A stretch of DNA of 64,000 bases, from assembly GCA_037074615.1 (NCBI GenBank), contig CM073527.1, positions 4,552,848-4,616,847 of the forward strand, read 5' to 3'. Source of the DNA: Leucaena leucocephala (Eukaryota; Streptophyta; Magnoliopsida; Fabales; Fabaceae). The notes under the pieces are model-generated. The model was not told the DNA's origin. It searched no databases and saw only the letters and a program-made list of their open reading frames with translations. This document shows, piece after piece, positions 22,601 to 34,220 of this stretch; positions within the stretch are counted from its first letter, which is position 1; every line of letters starts with the position of its first letter. The translations under genes and the position numbers were made by a program.

Positions 22601-24887
22601 GCAAACAACTTTGTTTTCAGCCACCCAAACAAAGAAGGTTTGTCCAATCTTCACTATGCTCTTCATCTGGAACAGAATCATATTTAGCTTTTCTATTAAT
22701 TTTTTTCTTAAATGTGTAGAATTTATCTGTTCTAGAACTCTAGATGTTGGAACTTAATGATGTATGCTACACCTGAAAGTGGGAATATGGGCAAGGCCAG
22801 GCTTATTGCTTTCATATTGTCTCAAATTCATAACTAAACTTTCCTCACCTCAAATTATAGGTTGAAGATCTTGCCCGCTTGTCATTTCAGACAACTCCTA
22901 TCTATGTTGATGTAGATGATGGGAGAACCAAGGTCGTCCACCTGTTTTATTTTTATTCAATTTTATTGTTCAGCATTTTTTTGTATTAGTCTCTGACAAA
23001 TCCTCATCAATGTAGGTCACAAATGAAGGATTGCAGCAGGGCTATGTTCTTGTTCCCTGTGCCAAGCGTTTTGTTGTTCTCTACTCCTTCTTGAAGAGAT
23101 ATCACTCAAAAAAAAAGATCATGGTCTTTTTCTCTTCATGCAACTCTGTGAAATTTCATGCAGACCTTCTCAATTACATACAGATTGATTGCTATAATAT
23201 ACATGGAAAGCAAAAGCAGCAAACACGTACTACTACCTTCTTTAACTTCTGTGAAGCAGAAAAGGGAATTTTACTCTGTACTGATGTTGCTGCCCGTGGA
23301 CTCGATATACCTGATGTGGTATGCTTTTATTTCTGCATTTTCTGTTTATTGTTTGATGAGAAAAGTTGTTAATGTGTTTAAAACTTGTCAGATGAAAAAA
23401 ACATGTCTACTTGTAAGTGTTAACGTGTAATCAAACAATCTAGCATCCTTCTACTTGGTAGGATGAGCTGACCTCACAATGGCTGCTAGCCTAATGATAA
23501 TAAAATTTTGGATTCTTCTAGGATCCTTTGGTCAATCATTCAATATGAATCAAATAATGGCAGTGCACAACATTTTATAATTTTCTCCCTTTTCTGTTTT
23601 GTAGGACTGGATTGTGCAGTATGATCCTCCTGATGAACCCAAGGTACTCCTTGTTCTTTACTGATCATCATTTCATTATTATTCATTTCCTGGTCTTATT
23701 ATGCTTAATGGAGATTATAACATGGTTTCTACACTGCTGCCAGGAATATATCCACAGGGTTGGTCGAACAGCTCGTGGGGAAGGTGGCAAAGGAAATGCT
23801 TTGCTTTTCCTGATTCCTGAAGAGTTGCAATTTCTTCGCTATCTAAAGGTCATTTTCCATCATCATGGGATAATAAATAAGCTGATGCAGTAGTTCTCTG
23901 TGTGCATTTACTTGATCTTATAAAGTAGGTTCCAAAATAGGCACTTTGAGGGTTGAGTGACGTTACCAGAAAACTAGACAAGTGAAAGGCAGTTGATGCG
24001 TGTTTACCAGGACCTCATTCCCTCAACTTTTATAGGAAATTTAATTCAGCTTATATGATCAAAATTTTATATGCATTAAATTTCAGGCAGCAAAGGTTCC
24101 TATGAAAGAATATTTATTTGAGGAAAAGAAGCTGTCAAATGTACAATCTCACCTGGTACATTCCTGCTTTCTTATTTTATTTAAACCTTATCCATCAAAG
24201 TAATAAACTGTTGATGATCATATAAAGGATGATCTGGTTTATGCAGGAAAAGTTGGTGGGTAACAATTATTATTTGAACAAGGCAGCTAAAGATGCTTAC
24301 AGATCATATATTCTAGCATATAATTCACACTCTATGAAGGACATATTTAATGTTCATCGCCTTGATTTACAGGTTCAGCTTTCACCTTACACTTGTCTGT
24401 CTTTTTTTCTTTCTTTTTTTCTTTTTCATGATTTCTAGTAACTAGATAGCTGTGTTTATTAAACATATCATAATTGATACTTAAGAAAGTGGACTATCAT
24501 GCTGGTGTGTGAAATTATTTCTGATACTAGACTAAATGCGTATGTGTGTGACTGAAATGAAAATCTAATGGCAATAAAAAGGAAGACTTTTAGTGTTCAA
24601 AAGGTTATAGAGCACATTATATCACGTTAGTGGATGTCAGGATTAAGATAGAGTATTTAGATAAGGATAATGAGCTTCAGATTGAGAACATCAATCGGAT
24701 GTTGGCTGATCCTCTTACTTGATGGCAGGCTGTGGCAGCTTCATTCTGTTTTTCAACTCCACCAAAGGTGAGTTTAGGCATAGACAGCAGTGCTTCAAAG
24801 CATAGGAAGAAAATGCGTAAGGTTGAAGGAGGCAGACATGGATTCAGCGACAACAATCCTTATGGTAACAAAATTGCTGCCAGATGA
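19643..24887 (+). CDS. DEAD-box ATP-dependent RNA helicase, Has1/DDX18 group (RH27/RH51-like)
   Basis: Predicted exons: 19643-20047, 20433-20618, 20805-20990, 22177-22260, 22596-22637, 22861-22932, 23016-23318, 23605-23643, 23744-23848, 24087-24155, 24247-24372, 24729-24887. All introns are GT-AG and phase 0; the product is 591 residues. The first ATG in frame (TTATGGCT) is taken as start; the open frame upstream of it has no ATG. An N-terminal Lys/Glu-rich tail (about 15-100) precedes the Q motif (112-135), AARTGSGKT (153-161), PTRELA (190-195), TPGR (239-242), DEAD (264-267), SAT (295-297), TDVAARGLD (414-422) and HRVGRTARG (443-451). The C-terminal SHSMKDIFNVHRL block and the GKQKQQ segment are typical of Has1, a nucleolar helicase known in yeast for 60S and 40S ribosome assembly. 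It ends NPYGNKIAAR, shorter than relatives. The assignment is firm; paralogue identity (RH27 or RH51) is not. Confidence 0.93.
21093..21865 (-). mobile_element. Antisense 5'-truncated LINE inside helicase intron 3
   Basis: Flanked by a perfect 15-base TSD, GTTATGGTCACCTCT, at 21078-21092 and 21866-21880. On the minus strand it reads zinc-finger remnants (CHKC near 21850), a frameshift near 21785, a Trp-rich linker, and an RNase H domain (WIKLNVDGASKG, then CGGLLRNSNGRW, LAIECDFLAVVDML), and ends in an A tail seen as eight T on the plus strand at 21096-21103. The RNase H lost a short block between FARKLGI and WAVATGL, where the family carries the catalytic Glu. It is a dead ORF2 3' end inserted against the gene's direction, and should be removed with the 1186-base intron. 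Confidence 0.9.
22537..22553. repeat. (GTT)n microsatellite in helicase intron 4
   Basis: About six GTT units between AGGCTT and GTACTG. It lies within the intron 22261-22595. Confidence 0.8.
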
Positions 24888-27227
24888 TAACCACCAATTT
24901 GAGGTATTAGCCGCATTCATGTCTTCTGCCTTATATACAATTTTGGTGGATCCTATAGTTTGATTGAATTGTTACTTGGTCACAGAATCTCCTCATCTCA
25001 ATAGATTTCCTCATGATATAAGCCTTTCTTTTCTTTTTCCAATCTACATTTACCCCATCCCATCGTTCTCATAAATTGATGTTGGTTTATTAAAATTAAC
25101 GCTTCGGGTTTCCCCGTTCGTGTGCCTACATTCATCCCATTGAATTGTGATTCCCACAGATTTGAATTACATGGAAATATGGAATCCTGAGAAAGCGTCA
25201 AACTGAAAAAAAAAGGGTCATGATCACAGGAAACGGTGTCCACAGTTCCATCATGTCGTAAATTGGATATTGTCAAATGAGTCAGAAAGGGCAAGTTCCA
25301 CGGGGAAATCTTTAATGGAAGAGCATGCGCAGTACATAAATAGTATTACTTTTTGCTTGTTCTGTGACTTTTCTAGTTCGCTGCTTAACATTTTGAGAAG
25401 TTTGCAAAATAGTTTATATGCAGGCCATGATCAAGGTAGAATATAGCTTTTACTGATGTTCTAATGTTGGAGTTTTGAGGAGATCAAGTTTGGTCGTTTA
25501 TGTAGAATTGCTAAAAGAAGGAATGGTATTTTGGTATTTTTTAAATCTAGAAGTAAATTTTCTGGTTGTGTTAATCAAGGTCTGAATAAGTTTTAGTACC
25601 TTATTTATATTCTTTTTGATATTTTATAAATATGTTCCAACGTTTGTTGTGGATAGTACAGGAATTTAAACTTATGGATTGTAACACCGGGCAAAGTTTT
25701 CCTTTAATGAAACTGAAGGGAGTTGATGATAATGAGTTGGTCTGAGCGTATTGTTCCTTCTGCTTGACAATATTAAGGAAACAGAGATGCTTGACCATGC
25801 CACTGTCAAAAGAATGAATTAATTATAAGATGGGTTTTCTTCCATGTCATCTAGTATTGTGGCCTGTTTTTTTGATACAGTATTGTGGCCTGTTAATACA
25901 ATAATAGTGGATTGCGAGTGTACTATAATATGTGTTGACTGAAGAAGAAACTCGCTTTCAGTTGCATGATAAAGTTAAACTTCCTGAAAATCTTATTCTC
26001 GGGCGTCAAATTCTTCCGCCAAGGAATTTTAATCGATTTTTTTAATCATAGATGAATAAGTTGGTGTATGGATTTCTTAAACTGATACTGGCCTGTAGCA
26101 AAACTATCGTGATTTTTTGGTTGGGGGTGGTTGGGAACGCCATCATACTGGGTGCCAAATAAAACTGAGTCACAATAAACAAAGAATATTAGTACTTATT
26201 CAAGCCCATATGGTGGATGATTTATTATTTTTCAGAATTAAAAAAAAAAACAAGGGGAAGCGGGTGACCGTCCTCGGCTTTCTACTAAGATTCTTACAAT
26301 CCTGCAAGATGAGAGACTGAGTAAAGCACATTTCATTCCCAGGAGAAGTAGGGAGTTGAGAAAATATATGCTGTCTATTTTGACGACAAGTGGCTAGATA
26401 AGTTACCTCTGTTTCTCAAGTTCTATGTGCAGGGTGGGATGATCTTTTCTGTTTGTGTAATACGAAATAGCATCATCATCATCATTTTCTGGCTGTGAAA
26501 ATTGCGTCTTAAGATGAGGAGAGAGAGAGAGTGAAGAAGCTTCTTCGTAGTCATAAGAACACCGCGTGGCCATTGACGTTTGGGTACAGGTTCATTGTTG
26601 CTTCTACAGTTTGACGATTAAGCGCAGCCGTTTTGTAGAGAGGAGAGAAAGTGAAGCAGATGAGGAGTTGACGAGAATAAGAAGCTTCAGCTTCAATGTT
26701 ACGGTGATCCGTGGATAGAGAGCATACTGTTTCTCTGCCATGAATAAAACTAAATATTTTCCCCATATCGTTCAACCCTATTATAGGCTTAGGGGCTTAC
26801 AAGAGTAATCATGATTGTATTACTAAAATTGGATATTTGATTGGATAGTTTGGTAATAGGTTTTACATGGTATCCGGGATTACCAAAATTGGTAATCTCC
26901 ATTCATATTCTGTCATATGAATACTTGCTACCATTTATTGTATGTTTAAAAAATCATATTTACTATTATTTGTTTGAAAAACTTCCTAATAATGTACCAA
27001 ATGTATTAATAGCATTAAACATTATATTACATTGTATTGCTGTCTCTAAAGATATGGGAAATCTATTTAGCAATAATTAGCTAAAAGTATATAGATAAAA
27101 AAATAAAATTAGTAATTTTTTAGAAAGTATTGACTTGGATTTATACATATAGAATTGTCTAGAACCCACATGAAGTTGAAAAATCATGAAAAGTTTTAAT
27201 ATATTTATAATTATTATGAATTATCAT
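24888..27227. other. Downstream intergenic region of the helicase gene
   Basis: Contains the likely 3' UTR just after 24887; no clear AATAAA is seen near the stop. Short minus-strand ORFs at 24998-25294, 25601-25798 and 26551-26775 show no recognised domain. A small direct repeat, AGTATTGTGGCCTGTT, occurs twice at about 25855-25895. Confidence 0.35.
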
Positions 27228-27430
27228 TATGGTTAGAAATATGAAATATTATAGAATTAATTATTGTGATTATTATTGATTAATTACTATCATGGATTTA
27301 AAATCTTTTAAAGATTAAAATTGTTTATGGTTATTACGGTTAGAAATTTGAAATATTATAAAATCAATTAATGATATTATTGATTAATTCTTATCATAGG
27401 GTTAAAATCTTTTAAATATTAAAGTGAAAT
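27228..27430 (+). repeat. Two tandem ~110-bp AT-rich repeats
   Basis: The phrase GGTTAGAAATATGAAATATTA, followed by TTATTGATTAATT, TTATCAT/ACTATCAT and TTAAAATCTTTTAAA, appears twice in order (from about 27230 and about 27344). No coding function. Confidence 0.6.
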
Positions 27431-27960
27431 TTGATTGAGATTATTGATTGTGACTTAGAGATAAAAAAAATTAAAAATATTGAAACGGATCGATCTAGAC
27501 CCATTTTCAACTTAACTAGATATTATAAAATTTTAAGAGTATAATGGATTCACAATTACTATGATAAGAGGTAGCTTTTTGCTGGAAGAAGCATGATGCC
27601 TCTAGTGCATCCATGGAAGAACCAAGGTTGAGGGAACATGGTAGTAAACTCTTTTAACCTAAAAACTTTTCTTAGATGGGTAATGCATATGATGTGATCC
27701 CCACATAAATGCCATGATCATGTGTTTGTCTTCACATTTATCAAACATGAAAACCACATTTTTTGAGCTGCTCCAAACAAAATCATGCTTTTTGGCACGT
27801 TAGCAATTTGACAAATGACGAGTTAGTTGTTTTGGATAAAAACGTGGCTTAAGTATTAGTATGTCCTAAGGAGAGGCAGTCATAAGTCATTGGAAAAAAG
27901 ATCATGTTCTGTGGACATCTTGGACTGAGTCTCAGAGTTCTTGAGGAGATATACCCCTCT

Positions 27961-27972
27961 TGGTATTAGAGC
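27961..27972 (+). promoter_or_regulatory. tRNA-iMet primer-binding site of the caulimovirid relic
   Basis: TGGTATTAGAGC differs by one base from TGGTATCAGAGC, the site complementary to plant initiator Met-tRNA used by Caulimoviridae to prime reverse transcription. It lies 78 bases before the ATG of the movement-protein relic, in the expected order and orientation. Confidence 0.7.
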
Positions 27973-28049
27973 CTTGTAATACAGTATCTTATACGAGACT
28001 ATAACAGTAATAAGGTTAGAGAAGAATAAGTAAGAAGAAATTTACAAGT

Positions 28050-29718
28050 ATGAGTGACACACCTTCTACTTCATCTGAACCAATACGAATCTCTTCTTCC
28101 CTATCTATTGATAGAATTCCTTTATATACCCGTCATACTTTATCTCACAAGATAGATAGTCTTGTAGAGTTCACCCATTTTCTAGAGGAAGCTCGTGTCA
28201 GAGATACTGAGTTACTTTTACTCAACTCTTATTCTTTTTCACAGATAATGTTCTACTACCTTCTGTAGTATGTGCCATCTTATCACCAGAATTTCTCCTC
28301 CTGTTAAGGAGATTGTTCAAAGTTCCCGTCTAGACTAGTGTGGTATTCCTTCTACTTCAAGTGAACAATATGTTACCTTGGAGTTACCCTAACTACTTAT
28401 CAACTCTTATATTGACCAGGGATATATCCATCTCTATCTTAGAGCAATTTGACTTGTTCTCATGCTCCATGGCATGTCTCTGCTAAAGTTGCTTTACATG
28501 ACACAGTCTACCAAGAGTACCAGCACACTCTAATTGGAGCTCTAATTACCACTCTTAGCAATGGAAACATTGTTCTCACCATTACTCTAAACTTCAATAT
28601 AAAGCTTTTGGACGCCAAACTTGATCCTAATGCTACAGCTGTTACCCTACATCATCTACTGATCTACAGAATCTAGAATCATTCTTTGGATCTCCAGTTT
28701 CCCACAGACACTTAGGATGCTTACTCATGTTTACAGATAATGATCATGGTCCTGCTATTGTCAATATTCCAAGGCAGATCCCTAAAGAGGAACTAGCCTA
28801 GATCATTGCCCTTGAGTAGTTTACCAACCATGAATGGGAGTTCAACTCTTCTCCTTCTAATGTTCATACTACATCGCCTCCTGTTATTGCTAGAATGTCT
28901 GATTGTACTGTTAGAACAATTTTTCAAAAGCCATGCATAGAAGGTTCATCCCTTCCAAAACTATTGCTATAATTTCTCCTGCATACTCTAGCAATCCTAA
29001 AGCTAGTGACCTCCAGTTCATGAGTTTTCAAAAGAAGATGAGTTTGTATATGTTTATCATGTTCATGGACATTTTATCTAGGATTTTGATAATTCTATGT
29101 GTGAATCAGAATGTGAATGTCATAACCCTTCTTTCTGGGAATATTCAGATGATAAAGATTTCTAAAGAGTCGTTAAGAAGGAGAAAAAGAATAAGAAGAA
29201 GCCTGCAGCTCCACCTAGGTTATAAAGCCTAGGAAAAAAAAGATGATGATGATGATGAACCTAAGCCAAGATTTAGTGCTAATTAGGACATGAATGCTAT
29301 GACTCCCAGTTTAGAATTATCTCTCTATGATATTTTGAAGGAACTTGGCCATGATGATTTGCTTGCTGACGTTTTCTCTCAAAATAAATAACCAGACCCT
29401 GCTATTCTAGTATCTGTTCCAGTTGTACCAATGATTCCTCCAGTTCAACCTTAGCCATGTATTGCCATGCTGAATCTAGATCTATAGCCTTATGAAGTAC
29501 AATTTCCTACTATTAAGGAAAGTATCGACCAAAGTACTAATGTGGTTAGAAAGTCATACATTAAAAGTAATAATGTTACTCCACAAGGATAAAAATCAAT
29601 TACTCATGCTAAAATAGTTATCAACTAGCATACTAATAATGTTGTCAGTCAAAACAAGTTCCTATACTGGATTGATTCAAAGTTGAACCACATTACTTCT
29701 CACATAGAGGACTTATGA
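28050..29718 (+). pseudogene. Endogenous caulimovirid: movement-protein region (plus strand)
   Basis: A first open piece (28050-28268) with a Ser/Thr-rich start is followed by a 30K-type movement-protein core at about 28414-28680. The core runs GYIHLYLRAI, then after a frameshift LHDTVYQEYQHTLIGALITT and a following beta-strand-rich stretch with ITLNFNIKLLDA. These blocks match the caulimovirid 30K movement protein in order and spacing. A Lys-rich patch (near 29165-29215), an Asp-rich patch (near 29240) and a C-terminal stretch ending WIDSKLNHITSHIEDL follow. Many TAG/TAA/TGA codons and at least two frameshifts make it non-functional. The virus family normally uses this protein for cell-to-cell movement. 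Genus is not certain; petuvirus- or florendovirus-like groups are possible. Confidence 0.75.
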
Positions 29719-30244
29719 TTACCATTCCTTAGGACTTACTTTTGCCTTTAAAGATCTAGTTCCTATGAACTCCCAGACTAAATCAGATTATTCAAGCAGA
29801 AGACTTAAACTCTGGTAACATGATATAATTCCTTTCTAATACATAGGATCCTCTATAAGAGGTAAGTGTAGAGCATAATTAATCTATGCAGAGACTTTAA
29901 CAGAAATAAAGAAAGATAGAGCTTTCAGAAGAAGAGAAAATTTAGAAGGAAAACATTCTTTTATTTCACAAATATATATTACAATGTAAATCTCAATGAT
30001 CCTCAATGAAGGATAGAGGCTTCTTAGATACAGTTTGAGGCACAAGACTACAAACCACTTTAATAATACATTAGCTAGAGAGCATAAAAGCAAACTGTGT
30101 ACAGATCGCACTAAGCACCCCTTTTAGAAAAGTTATTCAAGTTGACAATAAACAGACAAACTACTTTTAGAAAAGTAGATAATATCACACCACACGGGAA
30201 TCAACTTTACTAAAGCTTCAGACAGCAGGACAACATGAGGGAAT
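29719..30244. other. Junction between the two oppositely oriented viral halves
   Basis: Contains no recognised coding motif. The plus-strand viral reading ends at 29718 and the minus-strand one ends near 30245, so a rearrangement breakpoint should lie here. No TSD or transposon end was identified. Confidence 0.4.
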
Positions 30245-31330
30245 CTTTTTGTCAATCATAAATAAGCTCGTGATCATCATTCGGGTCCATATTTGAGTAG
30301 TTTTCATTAAATCCATAGTATGGGTCTGGAGGATTTGTCAGTGTTGCTTTGAGATCAGCAGAAAGTGGTCTACCCTAAGGGTCTTGTGATAGAGGATCAC
30401 CCTAAAGGTATTTATCTTGTGATAATGAGATAGCTAGCTCAGGTTCTGAGGTAGATGAGCTAGTAAACAACTGTAAATCAGTTGATGATGAGCTAGGTAA
30501 CAACTATAACTCTATTGGTCTTGTTGTTAGCCTAGAAGTAGATGGTTGTGAATCCAAATACTATAAATTAGTAAGAGAAAACTCTTGTTCTCTGGGTTTC
30601 CTATACCATTGTTGGATATCAAGAGTAATAAAGACTTCATTAGGAATTTGACCTAGAGATGTACACTTTAGATTAGGGTTTTCTTCATAACAGTTATTCA
30701 TGTTACAGATAAAGAGTTTCATATTTGAGAAGAAAGTCTCTCTATAACGAGGCCAGTTGGTATGAGTCTACCAAATATAAGCCTGATTAAGATGTATGTT
30801 TTCCCTGATAATCCATACTATAAGGCTTGTGAAGTGCAAATAAGTACTGGTACTTTAGCTGTTGATTTTCTAAAATTTCCCAGAGATGATGATGTTCAAT
30901 GACTTTCTTGAGCTGTGATCTCCAAACAGGGAGAGGAGAAAACTATTGTAAAATATTCCATAAAGAAAAACCTTTCTTTTTTCTATCATATAAGTAATGA
31001 AACACTAGTAATGGTGAAATGGCTATAACAAGAACATAAAGATCTAAAATGGACAAAAGGTGCCATTTTAACTCTTCTAGTATCAGACTTGTTATGAAGG
31101 TAATTGAGAGATAATATTTTTCTATATTGAAATGATCAATGGAAGAGATGGGATGATTACCAAGCAGAAGATGAAGCCAATAGAATAGATTTTTTTTTCT
31201 ATTTGTTGAACTTGCTCTACAGTAGTAGGGATTTCACCAAGAGGGAAGTTATAGCTTTTTGAGGTAAGGCAGGGGTTTTTTTGGAAGAGGAAGATGATCC
31301 ATCATAAGGATGTATCTTGGGATAAAAAGA
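30245..31330 (-). pseudogene. Endogenous caulimovirid: C-terminal region after RNase H
   Basis: The minus-strand reading continues past RNase H with long partly open stretches, including NWPRYRETFFSNMKLF and a Ser-rich segment with SSSTSEPELAISLSQD, and ends near 30245 after DPNDDHELIYD. Stops and frameshifts are scattered through it. I do not recognise a named domain here; assignment to the viral element is by continuity with the RNase H. Confidence 0.5.
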
Positions 31331-31710
31331 GTAAGGAGATAGATGTTTTGAGGTCTAGAGATGTAATTAGCTATAATATTATGTAGCCCTTAATGTGCCA
31401 AACTGTGAATTTATAGCAGGAGAACCAATCTTTCCATTTTAGAAGTTGAGAGTCAAGTATAACTTTCTTTTTTGTATCTACCATGGATGAGAAAGCAGTA
31501 TTATCTATTTCCACAATAAATTCATAAGACCTTAAGTGAAAACTGAATTTTTTATACCATTTTTTACTGCTAGAATGTCCTTATAAAAGGCATGATAATA
31601 TTGTTTAAAATCTTTGAATTTTCCACTGGCATGAGTACGGAAATGCCTTTCCCATTTTCTCGAGAAGTATTTCTCCCTAATAATGGTCACTAGCATATGT
31701 CTGTAGAACG
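31331..31710 (-). pseudogene. Endogenous caulimovirid: RNase H domain
   Basis: The minus strand reads KFKDFKQYYHAFYKDILAVK (31625-31570 region), in which ILAVKNGIK covers the conserved catalytic-Glu helix of the RNase H family. After a frameshift it continues to a trailing block ending near 31340. Stops interrupt it. It follows the RT in the expected order. The family enzyme degrades RNA in the RNA-DNA hybrid during viral DNA synthesis. Confidence 0.65.
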
Positions 31711-31879
31711 CGTTATCATGTTCCTAGAATCTTCAACGGTGGAGGAGTTTGTGAAATCCTTTTCAATGCCTTGACAACTGTGGTCTGTTGAGGTCCCAAG
31801 GTAGGGGATTCTTTTTCAATAAAGCTGACAGCTGACTAGTGTGTCTAGTCATATTTAGAATAAAGTCACGCAAATAATT

Positions 31880-32500
31880 CACAATTCTAAGAAATTGATG
31901 AATCTATTTTACCGACAGGTTATTGTTAGGAAAGTTAAGCAATTCTTGGGCCAGATATGGGTCAGGTTGATATAAACCATCATGAAAATTCATACCTAAG
32001 AAATCAATACGAGCTTGTGCAATATATCCTTTTTTGGAGGATAACATAATTCCATGTGCTTCAGCAATATTAGCAAATTGAGCCAATAATCTCTTGTGAC
32101 TTTCTTCATCATCTGAATAGAGGATGATATCATCAATGTAAATAAGATAGGCTCAAATATCTTGATCATGGTCTTTTGAAAAAGAAATAGAGCAACCTTT
32201 AATCCAAAATGAATAACAGTCTATTGATATTTAGCATCTAGTATACAAAAAGCCATTTTATATCTTTCTTTTGGATGAATTCCAATATGCCAAAATCCTA
32301 CTTTTAAATCAAATTTGGAAAAGATTTTTGCTATAGCAAATCTGGAGGCCAATGTATTTAGCTTTAGAAGAGGAAACTTATCATCTTGTAATAATATATT
32401 AAAAGGGTTATAATTAATAACCAATATCTTTTTTCCTCTGATTTGCTTAGATCTTTTCTCCACAAAAAGGCTTGGCAAAGCTAATTTGATTCTGTGGGTT
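31880..32500 (-). pseudogene. Endogenous caulimovirid: reverse transcriptase domain
   Basis: Minus-strand blocks in order: LVINYNPFNILLQDDKFPL and SKFDLKVGFWHIGIHPKERY (32221-32478), then the catalytic YIDD encoded by 32129-32140, then EAHGIMLSSKKGYIAQ and IDFLGMNFHDG (31904-32086). These are hallmark motifs of pararetroviral RT. The YIDD is intact, but the frame is broken by stops and at least one frameshift between the fingers and palm blocks, so no functional enzyme can be made. RT-type and block spacing fit Caulimoviridae rather than copia or gypsy. Confidence 0.85.
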
Positions 32501-33320
32501 TAATGAGATCTTAGGCCAATAAAGAAACACATTCTTGTCTGGCAAGAACTAAGTCATTTAGATTTATGCCCGAATGAGTAGCTTTTGTTGGGTTAACATC
32601 TTCATTCTATTTGAATGTTAGTTTCACAAAGAAACTCTATTTTTCCATATAGTTTCACAAAGAAACTCTTGTTTTTCCGTAAAGGATGAAGATGTTGAAA
32701 TTCATTATGACTGTCAAAACATAGACTTAGAAGTCTATCTCTGATACTTTCATATCTAGTAGGAGCTTGTTTAATCATAAATATGCCTAGTATCTTAACA
32801 TAAGGACTAAAAAACTTTTCAATCTTAACCCCTGTGCCAAGATGGACAATCCTACTATCTTGTATAATGCATCAAACCCAAGAAGTATATCATTTTCAGG
32901 AAGATAACTTCCAAGAACTTTAATCCAAGTTACACATCCAGGAAAAAGCTGTATTCCAATTTTCTTTTTGGAAATTAGCTCAATATGAAAATGTTCCTAA
33001 TTTACTGTGAAAAAGGTTGATGGTAGGGCATCCACATATCACCAGGAAGGATTTGAGGTTTGATAATGGTAGCACAAAACCTATATAACCATGACAATGG
33101 CTTTGATAGGTTTATCATATTTAGACACAAGGATCTTGGCTTTAATAAGTGGTCTTGGTGACATCTAAGGAATATTAACAGATTCAAATACTCCATAAAC
33201 TGGTTTTTTTAGCAATCCTTGAAATTGTATTCTAAAAACCAAGATAGTAAATAAATCACTGTGAGTATTATGCTTCAGAATCAGAATCTTCTGAATCAGA
33301 TATATGAAGGACATATTCTG
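32501..33320 (-). pseudogene. Endogenous caulimovirid: protease and linker region
   Basis: Lies between the coat-protein zinc knuckle and the RT, where the aspartic protease is expected. Scattered similarity-like phrases (for example PENDILLGFDALYK near 32890) are seen, but no clear D-T/S-G triad could be read. The assignment is by position. Confidence 0.45.
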
Positions 33321-34220
33321 TTTCTTTATTTCCTCATGCTATTCCTCATAAATAGATTCAATATTTTTAGTGTCTGTAATGGGTAATGCATATTAGAATG
33401 ACTGAAACATCTTGATCTCTCTATTTTTATTCTTTCTAGGATAGGATTTTGCAAAATGACCTTTGCTACCACAAAGAAAACACCTGCCTTAGGTGATTTT
33501 GAAGATCTTCTTTTAAAGTACCTGAAGGATTTTCTGTGCTTCTTTTTTCTACCCTTATGAGGTTTTATATTGAAAAATGAGACTTCTTCTTTGTTGGATA
33601 GTGGCACTTCTCTTTGTCCTTGCATTTAATATTTAAGTAGGATCTACTACATGTTGGTTTGATGCTCACACATCTTATCAAGAGTGGCTAATGCAAGTTG
33701 ATAGATTTCTCCTAAAATAAGCTGAGTTACCTCTTTGTTCAAGGAGGAAATCATCCTATGTAACTTTGGTTGTAGTTCATCTGGGAGAGAGGCAATAAAA
33801 ACATGCCTGCGATTATGATTTTGTGATCCTCCCAGTGGATAATATTTTTTAGCATCCTGATATAATGCTTCTGTAGATCATGATGATTGAGTGAACAACA
33901 TTTCATCTCAAAATATTCCTGAGAATTTCTTTTCTGGATGATATGGAAATCACCAAGAAATTCCTGATGAAATGCTCCAAGGAATACTCCTGGACTTGCA
34001 GATCTAATCAATTATAGCCTCTAATATTCACTCAGTTGAATAAACCATTCTCTCAAATTCCTAGTACCTCTTGGTCAACAATTTATCTAATGACTTAGTT
34101 TTTTTATAGAGCTAGCACAAAAGCGTCATGTGATTCATGTAGTAAATCCTATTTAGTGGGAATTGTTTATATAAATCTTTGGAATATAATTTAAGGACTT
34201 GTGGCCTATACATAATAGAT
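33321..34220 (-). pseudogene. Endogenous caulimovirid: coat-protein region
   Basis: Minus-strand blocks: SPGVFLGAFHQEFLGDF, then YFEMKCCSLNHHDLQKHYIR, then a frameshift and VFIASLPDELQPKLHRMISS, then a very basic KGRKKKHRKSFRYFKRR tract, and a zinc knuckle reading CFLCGSKGHFAKSYP (about 33440-33485) in which the last Cys is Tyr. This layout matches caulimovirid coat proteins, which end in a basic region and a CCHC knuckle. Stops and frameshifts are present. It is in the opposite orientation to the movement-protein half at 28050-29718. Confidence 0.75.

Noticed and set aside
26551..26775. Minus-strand 74-codon ORF downstream of the helicase
   Set aside because: No recognisable domain, no supporting splice context and no repeat or conservation clue; kept only as intergenic.
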